NCBI GenBank assembly: GCA_913057685.1
Contig: CAJXOA010000012.1
Span: forward strand, 1-58,631
Direction of reading: 5' to 3'
Origin: an uncultured Trueperaceae bacterium
Lineage (GTDB): Bacteria; Deinococcota; Deinococci; Deinococcales; Trueperaceae
Length of the DNA stretch: 58,631 nt
Part shown: positions 6,927-18,974 of the stretch, piece after piece
Layout: each line of letters begins with the position of its first letter
Numbering within the stretch: the stretch's first letter is position 1
Notes under the pieces: model-generated
Database searches by the model: none
The model's input: only the letters and a program-made list of their open reading frames with translations
Told to the model about the DNA's origin: nothing
Program-made: the position numbers and the translations under genes

Positions 6927-9119
6927 ATGCTCGCAGCGCTCGGGAGGCTCGCCGCAGGCCACCGACGTGCGCCCACGCCGCACCGCACGCCCCGCGCCCG
7001 GATCCTCGTCGCCGCCCTCGCCGTCCTCCTCGCGACCGGGGGTGCGCAGGCGGCCTTCGAGTGGCGCGACGTCCGGCAGGAGGTCCGCATCGAAGCGGAC
7101 GGCGGGATCGTCGTGCGCGACACCCGCACCCTCTGGACCGACGACGACTTCGGGGAGGCGTTCGTCTGCGTCCGCCACGGGCCCGACGTCACGCTCACCC
7201 TCCTCCCCGAGACGGGCGCCGTCGACCCGGGCCCGCGCGTCCGGGGGTTCACGCAACCGTGCGCCAGCGGCGCGAACGGCACCGAGGTGGTCGTCGCGCA
7301 CCCCGACGGGGTCCGGGTCGACACCCGACGGGTGCGCTTCCACTACCGCCTCGACGGCGCCCTACGGGTGCACGACGACGTCGTCCACGCCTACCGCGAG
7401 ATCTACGACCGCGACAACGACCCCATCGCCCTCGGGTACCACCTCACCGTGACCGCGCCGGGGCCGGCGACGCCCCCGTACCGGCTGGACGTGCACCGCT
7501 TCACCACGACCGAGGCCCCCACCGTCGACCGCTCCGCCGACGGCGCGCGGCTCGACGTTCGCCTCGACCGCATCCCGCGCGGAGAGCGCGTCGTCCTGCA
7601 GGCGCTGTTGGACCCCGCGCGCTTCGACCCTTCGGCCGTGCGTGCGAGCGACGGCACCCGCCGCCTCGACGCGTACCGCACCGACGCCCGTCACCGCTCG
7701 AACCTCGGGGCCCCCGACGCACCGACCCTCGACGTCGGCGACGCCGACACCACCTCCGCAGCGGTCGTTCGTGGCCGCACCGACCCCCGCGGCGCGCCGG
7801 TCGCGAGCGTCGTCGCGTACACCGAGCACGGTGACCGCGTGGCGTGCGACGGCGTCGCATCGTTCGACTGCGACCTCGGTCCGGTCGCCCTCGGGACCAC
7901 CCGCGTCCGCGTGATCGCGGCGGCGGCGAACGGCGCGAGCACCGCCGAAGACGTCGTCGTCACGCGCCGCACCCCATGGGACGCCGCGCGACGCCATCCC
8001 GCCGCCGCCGGACCGGTCCTCCTGGCCCTCGCCTGGCTGATCCAGGGGGTGGCGCGCGCGTTCCGGCGGGTGGGGCGGGAACCGCGTAGCACCGAAACGG
8101 CGCCACGCTACACGCCTCCGCGGGAGGCGCCCCCCGGGGAGGTGGCGGCGATGCGCACGCAGTCGCGGCAGGGACTCGCGACCGACGCCATCTTCGCCGC
8201 GACCCTCGTCGATCTCGCGCGGCGGGGCTGGGTGACGTTCGAAGGTCGGGACGATGCCTTCGTCGTCGTTCTCCCCCCACGCACGCCGGCGACCGCTTCG
8301 GCGGACGGCTCCGCACGGGACGACTCCGCGCCGGACGGCTCCGCGCAAGACGGCTCCGCACAGCACGGACCCACACCCGACGGCCCCACGCCCGCCTACG
8401 AGCGCGAGTTGCTGGCGTACCTGTCCGACGCGGCGGAGGCTGACGGTGGGGACGGCCGCCGCGTCGATCGCGAGGGCCTCCAACGCCACGCGTCGGGTCA
8501 CCCCGCCTTCTCCGAGGCGTGGGCGAAACGCGTACGCGACGCGGTGGAGGCGCGGTACGGCGGGCCCCTGACGACCGACGTGAGCCGTGCGGCTGCGCGC
8601 GGGTGGGCGATCGCGGCGGGCCTCACCGCCCTCACGGGGGTCGCCTACGCGCTGGTCGTCGCAGCCGGCGTCGCCGCCGCGGCGTCGGTCGTCGCCGCCG
8701 TCGTTGCCGGCGCCATCGTCCCCGTCGCGCTGGTCGCGCTGCCCGCCTGGCGACCCGACGTCGGGCGCGAGGTCGCGGCGTGGACGGCGTTCCGCCGGAC
8801 GCTCCGCACCCCCGAGCTCCTGCGCGATGCGCCGGACGCCCTCTTCGAACGCTGGGACCACACCCTCGCCTACGCGATCGCCCTGGGGGTCGGCCAACCG
8901 TTCGCGAAGGCGCTCGCGCGGGTGAGCCCCGATCGCGATCTCGACCCCACCGAACTCGCCGCCCGGGCGACCTGGATGGGGAGCGACGTTCAGGGCGCTC
9001 GCGACGTCGCGAGCGTCGCGGCGTCGGCCGCCGCGATGTCGGCCACCCTTTCGAGCGTCGGCGCGACCGCCACCTCGGGCGGCGCCGCCGCCGGAGGCGG
9101 CGGCGCGGGCGGTCGTTGA
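6927..9119 (+). CDS. DUF2207-type membrane protein
   Basis: 730 residues. A signal/anchor segment (about residues 26-41) is followed by a beta-rich extracytoplasmic domain (FEWRDVRQEVRIEADGGIVV and onward) as in DUF2207 proteins. A transmembrane helix lies near residue 355, and the cytoplasmic segment PPGEVAAMRTQ...ATLVDLARRGWVTFEG matches the winged-helix-like part of that family. Two more hydrophobic helices lie near residues 555-610, and the tail is glycine-rich (GGAAAGGGGAGG), also typical. The oddity is a low-complexity insert near residues 455-485 built from DGSAx/DGPT units. The function of the family is unknown. The start is fixed by the leaderless promoter. Confidence 0.75.
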   Translation: MLAALGRLAAGHRRAPTPHRTPRARILVAALAVLLATGGAQAAFEWRDVRQEVRIEADGGIVVRDTRTLWTDDDFGEAFVCVRHGPDVTLTLLPETGAVDPGPRVRGFTQPCASGANGTEVVVAHPDGVRVDTRRVRFHYRLDGALRVHDDVVHAYREIYDRDNDPIALGYHLTVTAPGPATPPYRLDVHRFTTTEAPTVDRSADGARLDVRLDRIPRGERVVLQALLDPARFDPSAVRASDGTRRLDAYRTDARHRSNLGAPDAPTLDVGDADTTSAAVVRGRTDPRGAPVASVVAYTEHGDRVACDGVASFDCDLGPVALGTTRVRVIAAAANGASTAEDVVVTRRTPWDAARRHPAAAGPVLLALAWLIQGVARAFRRVGREPRSTETAPRYTPPREAPPGEVAAMRTQSRQGLATDAIFAATLVDLARRGWVTFEGRDDAFVVVLPPRTPATASADGSARDDSAPDGSAQDGSAQHGPTPDGPTPAYERELLAYLSDAAEADGGDGRRVDREGLQRHASGHPAFSEAWAKRVRDAVEARYGGPLTTDVSRAAARGWAIAAGLTALTGVAYALVVAAGVAAAASVVAAVVAGAIVPVALVALPAWRPDVGREVAAWTAFRRTLRTPELLRDAPDALFERWDHTLAYAIALGVGQPFAKALARVSPDRDLDPTELAARATWMGSDVQGARDVASVAASAAAMSATLSSVGATATSGGAAAGGGGAGGR

Positions 9120-9141
9120 CGCCACCGCGGGGCCGGCGTAG

Positions 9142-12144
<3,003 letters not shown>

Positions 12145-12182
12145 CCCACGCGGCGGGCGGACGCCCGCTCGTCCGCACGACG

Positions 12183-12213
12183 ACGACGCCCGGACCCCAG
12201 GTCCGGGCGTCGT
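12183..12213. terminator. hairpin between convergent katG and 2-hydroxyacid dehydrogenase genes
   Basis: A perfect 13-base-pair stem with a 5-base loop lies 39 bases after katG and 27 bases from the convergent gene's stop. It has no long T-run, but its position suggests a two-way terminator. Confidence 0.65.
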
Positions 12214-12239
12214 TCAGGTCGGGCTCGTCCGTCGTTCGT

Positions 12240-13241
12240 TCAGACCACCATCGCGCGCGTCACGCGGTGCAGCTCCCCACCCCGCCCCTCGAACGCATCG
12301 AGGTTCGCGACGGTGGTCGCCGCGATGTTCGTCAGCGCCTCCTCGGTGAAGAACCCCTGGTGGCCGGTGACGAGGACGTTCGGGAAGGTCTGCAGGCGCG
12401 CGAAGACGTCGTCGCGGATGACGCGGTTGGAGAGGTCCTCGAAGAACAGGTCCCCCTCCTCCTCGTAGACGTCGAGGCCCACCCGCCCGATCCGGCCGTC
12501 CTTGAGGCCCTCGACGACCGCGCGGGTGTCCACCAGCTGCCCGCGGCTGGTGTTGATCAACGTCACGCCCTCCTTCATGCGCCGAATCGCGCCTTCGTCG
12601 ATCAGGTGGTACGTCTCCGGCGTCAGGGGACAGTGCAGCGACACGACGTCGGACGCGGCGAACAGCGCGTCGCGCTCCACGTACGTCGCGATCCCGTCGA
12701 GCTCCGGCGACGGCGTGGGGTCGAGCGCGAGGACCTCGCACCCCAGACCGTGCACCATCCGCGCGAACGCCCGCCCGATCTGGCCCGTGCCGATCACGCC
12801 CACCGTCTTCCCGGCGAGGTCGAAGCCGAGCAACCCCTCGAGCGAGAAGTTGCCCTCCCGCACGCGGTTGTAGGCGCGGTAGATCTTTCGGTTCAACGCC
12901 AACAACAGCGCCAGGGCGTGCTCCGCGACGGCGTGCGGGGAGTAGGCCGGCACCCGCGCGACGTGCAACCCCAGCGCCTCCGCGGCGGCGACGTCGACGT
13001 GGTTGAACCCCGCCGAGCGCAGCGCCACCAGGCGCACGCCGGCGTCCGCCAACCGCTCCAGGACGGCGCGGCTCAGGTCGTCGTTCACGAAGGCGCACAC
13101 CGCGTCGTACCCCTCCGCCAGGCTGGCGGTGGCCGGCACGAGGCGCGCCTCGTGGAAGGTCAGGGCGTGCGCGCTGGCGTTCGCGGCACGGGACAGGAAG
13201 CGTTCGTCGTACGGTTTCGTGCTGAAGACGGCGACCCGCAT
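12240..13241 (-). CDS. ldhA: D-2-hydroxyacid dehydrogenase, D-lactate dehydrogenase type
   Basis: 333 residues. The family reduces pyruvate or other 2-oxoacids to the D-hydroxyacid with NADH. Seen: the family start [16 protein letters not shown], the NAD-binding [12 protein letters not shown], the catalytic Arg in [11 protein letters not shown], the acidic residues in [14 protein letters not shown], and the catalytic His in [12 protein letters not shown]. The last two are characteristic of the D-lactate dehydrogenase subgroup rather than of phosphoglycerate dehydrogenase. The ATG at 13241 is preferred over longer frames because the family begins exactly here and a TACCAT -10 box lies 6 bases upstream (leaderless). 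Confidence 0.88.
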   Translation of the reverse strand: MRVAVFSTKPYDERFLSRAANASAHALTFHEARLVPATASLAEGYDAVCAFVNDDLSRAVLERLADAGVRLVALRSAGFNHVDVAAAEALGLHVARVPAYSPHAVAEHALALLLALNRKIYRAYNRVREGNFSLEGLLGFDLAGKTVGVIGTGQIGRAFARMVHGLGCEVLALDPTPSPELDGIATYVERDALFAASDVVSLHCPLTPETYHLIDEGAIRRMKEGVTLINTSRGQLVDTRAVVEGLKDGRIGRVGLDVYEEEGDLFFEDLSNRVIRDDVFARLQTFPNVLVTGHQGFFTEEALTNIAATTVANLDAFEGRGGELHRVTRAMVV

Positions 13242-13247
13242 GCGCGC

Positions 13248-13253
13248 ATGGTA
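13248..13253 (-). promoter_or_regulatory. -10 box of ldhA, leaderless
   Basis: TACCAT on the minus strand with a 6-base spacer to the ATG. A second -10-like TAGGGT at 13297-13302 faces the other way, toward the HAD-like gene. Confidence 0.5.
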
Positions 13254-13386
13254 CGCGGGGACGACGCGGAGCGTGCAGGCCCGGGCGCCGCCGACGGTAG
13301 GGTACGGACACGCGCCGATCGGCGCCGCACCCCACTCCCCGTGCCCCGCGCCCGCCCCCCCACCCCCCGAAGATTGGAAGGTCCCC

Positions 13387-14031
13387 GTGCCCCACGCGAT
13401 CGTTTTCGGTTCGATCGGCACCCTCGCCGAAACCTCCGAGCTTCAGCGCCACGCCTTCAACGAAGCGTTCCAGGAAGCCGGCCTGCCGTGGCGGTGGGAC
13501 GCGGCCACCTACCGCACCCTTCTGGGGCGCTCGGGGGGTCGGGCGCGCATCGAGGCCTACGCCGCGGAGCGCGGCGAGGCCGTCGACGCGGACGCCCTGC
13601 ACGCCGCCAAGTCGCGGCACTTCCAGCGCGCCCTCGCCGACGCCCGGCTTCCGCTCCGACGCGGCGTGGGGGACCTGCTCACCGCCGCCACCGAGCGCGG
13701 CATGCCGGTCGCCCTCGCGACCAGCACCTCCGCGGCGAACGTCGACGGGATCCTGCGCGCGACCGGATTGGCGCGCGACGCCTTCGCGTCCGTGGTCGAC
13801 CGGTCGATGATCGCCCACGCCAAACCGGCACCCGACGCGTTCCTCGAAGCCCTCCGCCTCCTGGGGGTCCCCTCGGGCGAAGCGGTGGCGATCGAGGACA
13901 ACCCCGACGGCGCGCGGGCGGCGCTGGCGGCGGGCGTGCGGTGCCTCGTCCGGCCGGGCGAGGCCCACGAGGCGACGGCGTTCCCCGATGCGGCGGAGCG
14001 CGTGGAGGACCTCGTCGCGGCCGTCAGCTGA
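13387..14031 (+). CDS. HAD-superfamily protein, beta-phosphoglucomutase/CbbY-like, without the nucleophilic Asp
   Basis: 214 residues with a cap domain after the first strand, as in beta-phosphoglucomutase-like HAD proteins. Motif I, normally FDxDGTL, reads [11 protein letters not shown] here: Gly8 and Ile10 replace both catalytic aspartates. Motif II (LATSTS), the motif III lysine (HAKPAPDAF) and the acidic motif IV (IEDNPDG) remain. Known: the first Asp forms the phospho-enzyme, so ordinary phosphatase or mutase chemistry is not expected. A binding or regulatory role is inferred. The GTG at 13387 follows GGAAGG. The stop overlaps that of the convergent gene by 8 bases. Confidence 0.75.
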   Translation: MPHAIVFGSIGTLAETSELQRHAFNEAFQEAGLPWRWDAATYRTLLGRSGGRARIEAYAAERGEAVDADALHAAKSRHFQRALADARLPLRRGVGDLLTAATERGMPVALATSTSAANVDGILRATGLARDAFASVVDRSMIAHAKPAPDAFLEALRLLGVPSGEAVAIEDNPDGARAALAAGVRCLVRPGEAHEATAFPDAAERVEDLVAAVS

Positions 14032-14629
14032 CGTCGTTCGGGGCGAGCGCTGTCGCCGCGAACCGCCGCCTCTGCAGGTGGATCACCGTGACGTTCAACG
14101 CCACGAAGGCCGCGAGGATGCCCACGACGTAGGCCGCGACCCACGGCCCGAGCGCATCGACGTCCAGGAAGAAGTAGGGGTACGACCCGACCGCGGAGCC
14201 GTACGGAAGGACGAACGCGAGGTACGCGGCCGGCACCCATAGGTACGCCACCGCGTCGCGGTAGGCGTACGCGCGGTCGCGGGCGAGGAGGCCCACGTCC
14301 AACGCCAGGTAGTACGGCAGGGCGTAGTGGAGCACCCAATTCTCCAGGCCACCCGCCGTGAGGTCGCCCACGACGCCGTCGAGGCCGACCAGGAGAAGGA
14401 CGTACACCGCGTGGATGACCGCCGCGACCCCGAACGCGAGTACGAGATGCCGCTCACCGACCCGGCGGGTCGCGACGAGCACGAGGGTGACGGCCACGAC
14501 GAGGCTCCCCGTGTAGGTGAAGTACTGCAGCGTCGCCCCCACCGCGACGCTCAACTCGCGCAGCACGAACGCCGCGACGAGCGCGGCGACGGCAAGACGA
14601 ACGCCGACCACCCAGCGACGCACCGTCAC
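14024..14629 (-). CDS. Pr6Pr-like six-helix membrane protein
   Basis: 201 residues with about six hydrophobic helices (residues 9-29, 37-53, 62-84, 96-114, 125-142, 160-184). The pattern LHYALPYYLALDVGLLARD then VAYLWVPAAYLAFVLPYG matches the Pr6Pr / FAR-17a-like family, whose bacterial function is unknown. The GTG start lies 12 bases after the asnB stop, so it is probably the second gene of an asnB operon. Its stop lies in the palindrome GTCAGCTGAC, which also carries the stop of the convergent HAD-like gene. Confidence 0.7.
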   Translation of the reverse strand: MTVRRWVVGVRLAVAALVAAFVLRELSVAVGATLQYFTYTGSLVVAVTLVLVATRRVGERHLVLAFGVAAVIHAVYVLLLVGLDGVVGDLTAGGLENWVLHYALPYYLALDVGLLARDRAYAYRDAVAYLWVPAAYLAFVLPYGSAVGSYPYFFLDVDALGPWVAAYVVGILAAFVALNVTVIHLQRRRFAATALAPNDVS

Positions 14630-14641
14630 GTACCCCGAACG

Positions 14642-16165
14642 TCAGGGCGCGACGCGCGCATCGCTGTCCCAGGTTCCCGCCGCGGCGACGATGCGGGCGG
14701 GGTCGACGTAGCGCTCGCGCAGCATCGCGGCGTACACCTCCGCCTCGACCTCGCGGTCCACCTCCGCGCGGCCGGTCAGGTCCCGAAGGGCACCCCGGAG
14801 GGCGTCGAGCGTGCCCGAGCCCTCGTCGAACTGCGCCTTCTTGCGCCACACCAGGTCGGCCGGCAGGAGGTCCTCGGTCGCCTTGCGGAGGATCCACTTC
14901 TCGGTCGTCGTCCCGGTGCTTTCGCGCGCATCCGGGTCGGTCCGGCGGAGCTTCAGGCTGGCCGGGATCGATTGCGCGAAGTCGATCAGATCGCGGTCCA
15001 GGAACGGCGTGCGCGCCTCGAGGCTCTCCGCCATCGTGACGCGGTCGACGCGCTGGAGGTTGATGTTGTGCATCGCCCCCAGGCCGCGCGTCAACTCGTC
15101 GGCGAGGGCGCGGGCGTCGTCGACGTAGGCGTGGTGGTAGGCGTACCCCGCGAACAGTTCGTCGGCGCCCTCGCCGGTCAGGACGACCTTCACCGATTCG
15201 CGCGCCAAGCGCGCCGCGAACCACGTCGGCACCGCGGAGCGCACCAGGTCCACGTCGGCGCTTTCGAGGTGGTAGATCACGTGCGGCAGCGCCTCGCGGA
15301 CGTCCTCGGCGGTGAAGACGTGCTCGCGGTGGTCGGAGCCGATGTGCGCCGCGACGGCGCGCGCCGCGCGCAGGTCCGCGCTGCCCTCGAGGCCGACCGA
15401 GAACGTCTTGAGCGGCCCGAGGCCGCGTTCGCGGCGGAGGCGTTGCGCGAGCGCCGCCATGATCGAACTGTCGAGCCCGCCCGAGAGGAAGCTGCCGACC
15501 TCCACGTCGGCGACCATCCACTTCGCGACCGCCGCCTCGAGCACGTAGCGGAGCTCCCGTGCCGTCGCCCCGACGTCCAGGTCGGCCTCCGCGTCCGCCG
15601 CGCCGTGCGGCAGGCGGTACCAGGTGCGGAGCCCGTCGCGGCTGTCCATGAGGCTGCCGGGCGGAATCGCGCGCACGTCGCGCACCTCCAACCCGTCGAA
15701 CGCCTTGAGTTCCGACGCGAAGGCGAGGCCCTCCTCGAGGCGCGCGACGTACAGCGGTTTGATGCCCAGCGGGTCGCGCGCCGCGAGGATGCGGTCCTCG
15801 GTGGCGAGCACGAAGGCGAACATCCCGTCCAGCTTGGCGATCCAGCGCGCGTCGCCGGAGCGCTGCAGGTGCAGGATCGTCTCGGAGTCGCTGGCGGTCG
15901 CGAAGCGCGCGGGGTCGAGGATGGCGCGCAGGTCCTCGTGGTTGTAGATCTCTCCGTTGACGATCAACGCGTCGCCCGCGCCGTGGATCGGTTGCGCGCC
16001 GTCCTCGGGCCCGATGATCGAGAGGCGCGAGTGCGCCATCACGACCGGCGCGCCGTCGAGCGCGACGACGTTCACGTCGTCGGGCCCGCGATGCGTCATG
16101 CGCTGAATCATGCGCTCTGCGAGGTCGGCGTTCCCGACCTTCCACAATCCGACGAAGCCACACAT
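14642..16165 (-). CDS. asnB: asparagine synthetase, glutamine-hydrolysing
   Basis: 507 residues. It makes asparagine from aspartate, glutamine and ATP. Seen: Cys2 directly after the initiator (MCGFVG), which is the glutaminase nucleophile after Met removal; the glutaminase contacts RLSIIGPEDGAQP and NGEIYNHEDLR; and the ATP pyrophosphatase loop SFLSGGLDSSIM near residue 232, followed by GEGADELFAGY. The length matches the AsnB family. GGAAAGGGAA lies upstream of the ATG, so this gene has a normal leader, unlike several neighbours. It diverges from the catabolic operon across a 460-base gap. Confidence 0.95.
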   Translation of the reverse strand: MCGFVGLWKVGNADLAERMIQRMTHRGPDDVNVVALDGAPVVMAHSRLSIIGPEDGAQPIHGAGDALIVNGEIYNHEDLRAILDPARFATASDSETILHLQRSGDARWIAKLDGMFAFVLATEDRILAARDPLGIKPLYVARLEEGLAFASELKAFDGLEVRDVRAIPPGSLMDSRDGLRTWYRLPHGAADAEADLDVGATARELRYVLEAAVAKWMVADVEVGSFLSGGLDSSIMAALAQRLRRERGLGPLKTFSVGLEGSADLRAARAVAAHIGSDHREHVFTAEDVREALPHVIYHLESADVDLVRSAVPTWFAARLARESVKVVLTGEGADELFAGYAYHHAYVDDARALADELTRGLGAMHNINLQRVDRVTMAESLEARTPFLDRDLIDFAQSIPASLKLRRTDPDARESTGTTTEKWILRKATEDLLPADLVWRKKAQFDEGSGTLDALRGALRDLTGRAEVDREVEAEVYAAMLRERYVDPARIVAAAGTWDSDARVAP

Positions 16166-16625
16166 GGCGTTCCCTTTCCCCGCCCCGTCGAACACGGGGC
16201 CCGCGAGCGTCCGGGGCACCGGAGAGACGCATCTCGACCTGCGGTGCCGGGGGGTCGAGCGAACCGTGCGCACCCCGCGAGCGGACGCCCGGATGGCGAA
16301 CGCTGCGAGCGGGGCACGGACGCCCCCGCGTCCCGAACCTCGGAACGGGGGTGAGTGTACACGGTCCGGCGGCGGCGGCGTGTGCCCGCGCCCGGCGCAG
16401 GCACGCAAGTCCATACGTGCCCGCGCATGGCCTTCCACGCACGCGGCGCGCCTCCACCGCCGCCGGCCCCGCCCCACCCCGGGATTGACCCGACCCCGAA
16501 CGCAGTAGTACGTTCGCGTACACGTCCCGGATGTGCGACTCCGTACGTGCTCGCCCACCGGCGGAGCGGATTGGTCCGCGCCCGCCGACGCCCCCGTCGC
16601 TCGCGCGTTCCCGAAAGGACGTCCC
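16166..16625. other. 460-base intergenic region between asnB and the catabolic operon
   Basis: No convincing gene. It must hold the asnB leader and promoter on the left and the operon promoter on the right; small open frames here are arginine/proline-rich shadows. GTGTACAC-like words near 16355 could belong to asnB control. The right part contains the promoter described separately. Confidence 0.5.
16485..16521 (+). promoter_or_regulatory. putative promoter and operator of the catabolic operon
   Basis: TTGACC (16485-16490) is followed after 18 bases by TACGTT (16509-16514). An inverted repeat, GTACG and CGTAC separated by four bases (16508-16521), overlaps this -10 region and could bind a repressor. 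The leader to the first gene is about 105 bases, with GAAAGGA before the ATG. Confidence 0.45.
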
Positions 16626-17843
16626 ATGAAAACGTGGATCCTCGCCCTCGCCACCGCCATCGCGCTCGGTTTGCCGGCCACGGCTGCGGCGCAGTGCGAC
16701 CTCGACAACGACGTGCCGCTCACGATGCTCTCCAACTCGTTCGAAGCGTGGAAGATTATGAGCGACGCGATGACGAGTTGCGGCAACTTCGAGGCGACGC
16801 TCGACGCCGACTACCGCCTCAAGATCAACGACGCGCTCGCCGCCGACCCCGCCGTCTACACGATGGTGGGCGTCTCCAACGCCACCCTGACCCCGCTGCT
16901 CGCCGACGGTTTGGTGCGTCCCCTCGACGACCTCGTCGAGGCCTACGGCCAGGACCTGCTGCCGTCGCAGCTGATCCGCGTCGACGGAGAGGTCGTCGCG
17001 ATCAGCATGATGGTGAACGCCCAGCACCTCATGTACCGCAGCGACGTCCTCGACGTCCTCGGTCTCGAGGTTCCCGAGACGTACCCCGAGGTGCTCACCG
17101 CCGCCGAGGAGATCGCGGAGTCCGGCCTCGTCGACTACCCCCTCGTCGGGACGTTCGGCGCCGGCTGGAACCTCGGCGAGGAGTTCGTCAACATGTACCT
17201 CGGCTACGACACGCCGATGTTCACCGACGACAACCGCCCCAACGTCGCGAACGCCGACGGCGTCGCCGCCCTCGAGATGCTCGCCGCGCTCGGCGAGTAC
17301 ATGGACCCCGAGTACCTCAGCTTCGATTCCACCGCCGCGCAACAGAAGATGCAGCAGGGCCAGGCGGCGATGACGAACCTCTGGGCGACGCGCGCCGCCG
17401 CCATGGACGATCCCGAGGAGTCGGAGGTCGGGGGCCTCGTGGAGTTCGCCGCCGCCCCGGCGGCCTTCGCGGGCGGTGCGCCGGCGACGACGCTGTGGTG
17501 GGACGGCATCTCGATCGCCAGCAACGTCACCGACGCCGAGGCCGAGGCCGCCTTCCAGGTCCTGCTCGAGGGCATCGACCGCGACGTGCTCGCCGAGCAT
17601 CCCGACGCCGCGATCTGGTTGAGCAACCCGCCGATCGCCTCCGACGTCGCCGTCGGTGCACAGGCCTCCGCGGAGGGCGGCGCCCCCGCCTACCCGTCGT
17701 CGAACCTGATCGGCATCATGCACAACGCCGCCGGCGAGTTCATCCCCGCCTACCTCAACGGCGAGACCAGCGCCGAGGAGACGCTCGCGGCCATGGAGGA
17801 CGCCTACCTGGCCACCGCCCGCGAGAACGGTCTGATCGACTGA
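16626..17843 (+). CDS. carbohydrate-type ABC transporter substrate-binding protein
   Basis: 405 residues. A Sec signal peptide (ILALATAIALGLPATAAA, cleavage near residue 22) exports it, and the mature part has the two-lobe layout of CUT1 solute-binding proteins. There is no lipobox; in a diderm it would be free in the periplasm. Trp/Tyr-rich segments such as TLWWDGISIASN fit a sugar or polyol site, but the ligand is not predictable. It is the first gene of the operon with two permeases downstream. A strong hairpin after it probably keeps its transcript more abundant than that of the permeases. Confidence 0.88.
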   Translation: MKTWILALATAIALGLPATAAAQCDLDNDVPLTMLSNSFEAWKIMSDAMTSCGNFEATLDADYRLKINDALAADPAVYTMVGVSNATLTPLLADGLVRPLDDLVEAYGQDLLPSQLIRVDGEVVAISMMVNAQHLMYRSDVLDVLGLEVPETYPEVLTAAEEIAESGLVDYPLVGTFGAGWNLGEEFVNMYLGYDTPMFTDDNRPNVANADGVAALEMLAALGEYMDPEYLSFDSTAAQQKMQQGQAAMTNLWATRAAAMDDPEESEVGGLVEFAAAPAAFAGGAPATTLWWDGISIASNVTDAEAEAAFQVLLEGIDRDVLAEHPDAAIWLSNPPIASDVAVGAQASAEGGAPAYPSSNLIGIMHNAAGEFIPAYLNGETSAEETLAAMEDAYLATARENGLID

Positions 17844-17879
17844 TCGTCCCCCACCACGCCGCCCCCCGGCGGCGCGCCG

Positions 17880-17914
17880 GAGCCGCCGTTCGCCGCAGGT
17901 GCGGACGGCGGCTC
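17880..17914 (+). terminator. hairpin between binding-protein and permease genes
   Basis: A 10-base-pair outer stem with an internal second stem lies 36 bases after the binding-protein stop. With no T-run, it more likely acts as a partial terminator or 3'-end protector, a common device for making the binding protein in excess of the permeases. Confidence 0.55.
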
Positions 17915-17960
17915 GTCGGAAAGGGCCGTACGTGAATCGCCGAAACGACGCGCTCCACGC

Positions 17961-18974
17961 ATGAACCAGCGAACGTTCTGGGCGTTCGTCGGCCCGTCGT
18001 TGTTCATGATGGTCCTGTTCATCGCCGGACCGCTCGTCGGCGTCCTCGTTCAGTCGTTCCAGCAACAACGCGCCGACTTCGAAACGGTGGAGCGCGAGTC
18101 GTGCACGCCGTTCGGGTGCACCACCGAGACGACCGCCGTCCCGGTCACCGACGACGACGGTCGGATCGTGACGCGGACGGTGTGGGTCGGCTGGGACAAC
18201 TACGCCGCCCTCCTCGATCCCGACGCCGTTCGTGCCGCCCTGAACGCCCCGGGGGACGCCCTCCGGCAGCTCGCGCAGATCCGCTTCTGGGACGCCCTTC
18301 GCTTCACGGTGACCTTCGCCCTCGTCACCCTCCCGCTGGTGCTCGTTTTGGGGCTCCTCCTCGCGTTGGCGGTGAACACCCTCACCGACGCTCTCAAGGG
18401 CCCGACGATCTTCGTGACGCTGCTTCCGTTCATCATCACGCCCGTCATCGGCGCGCTCGCCGTGCGGTGGCTGTTCATCGGCGACGGCATCCTCACCGCC
18501 GGCCTCGAGAGGCTCCTCGAGCGGGAGGTCGCGATGTTCGCGCAGGGCTGGACGATCGAACTCATGATGCTCGGCTACCGCGTCTGGCACGTCGTGCCGT
18601 TCGCCTTCGTCATCTTCTACGCCGGCCTGCAGACCGTCGCCGCCGAACGCCTCGAGGCGGCCGGCATCGACGGCGCGACCCGCTGGCAGAAGCTCCGGCA
18701 CGTCATCGTGCCGCACCTCATGCCTCTGATCGTGTTCGTCTCGCTGATCCACCTGATGGACTCGTACCGGGTGTTCGACGAGATCGTCGGGTTCAGCGCC
18801 TCGGGCTACCGGACGAGTCTGCAGTACCTCACCTACGAGTTCCTCGTCCCCGACGAGTCCGGCAACCGCAGCATCGGGCGGGCGTCGGCGTCCGCGGTCC
18901 TGACGATGATCGGGGTCGTGATCCTCCTCGTTCCGTTGCTCCGCAACACGTGGAAGGAGCAGCGGCGCGCATGA
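17961..18974 (+). CDS. ABC transporter permease, CUT1 MalF-like
   Basis: 337 residues. Six main transmembrane helices, the first at residues 8-30. The ATPase-coupling EAA loop is clear: EAAGIDGATRWQKLRHVIVP (about residues 231-250). Between helices 1 and 2 there is an extended external loop of about 55 residues containing two cysteines (ESCTPFGCT) that may form a disulfide. Its stop overlaps the ATG of the next permease (ATGA). It should pair with that protein as the membrane channel of the importer. Confidence 0.92.
   Translation: MNQRTFWAFVGPSLFMMVLFIAGPLVGVLVQSFQQQRADFETVERESCTPFGCTTETTAVPVTDDDGRIVTRTVWVGWDNYAALLDPDAVRAALNAPGDALRQLAQIRFWDALRFTVTFALVTLPLVLVLGLLLALAVNTLTDALKGPTIFVTLLPFIITPVIGALAVRWLFIGDGILTAGLERLLEREVAMFAQGWTIELMMLGYRVWHVVPFAFVIFYAGLQTVAAERLEAAGIDGATRWQKLRHVIVPHLMPLIVFVSLIHLMDSYRVFDEIVGFSASGYRTSLQYLTYEFLVPDESGNRSIGRASASAVLTMIGVVILLVPLLRNTWKEQRRA

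Noticed and set aside
14454-18752. Minus-strand open frame of 1,432 codons
   Set aside because: It spans asnB in another frame and is antisense to the binding protein and first permease. The composition is typical of shadow frames in very GC-rich DNA.
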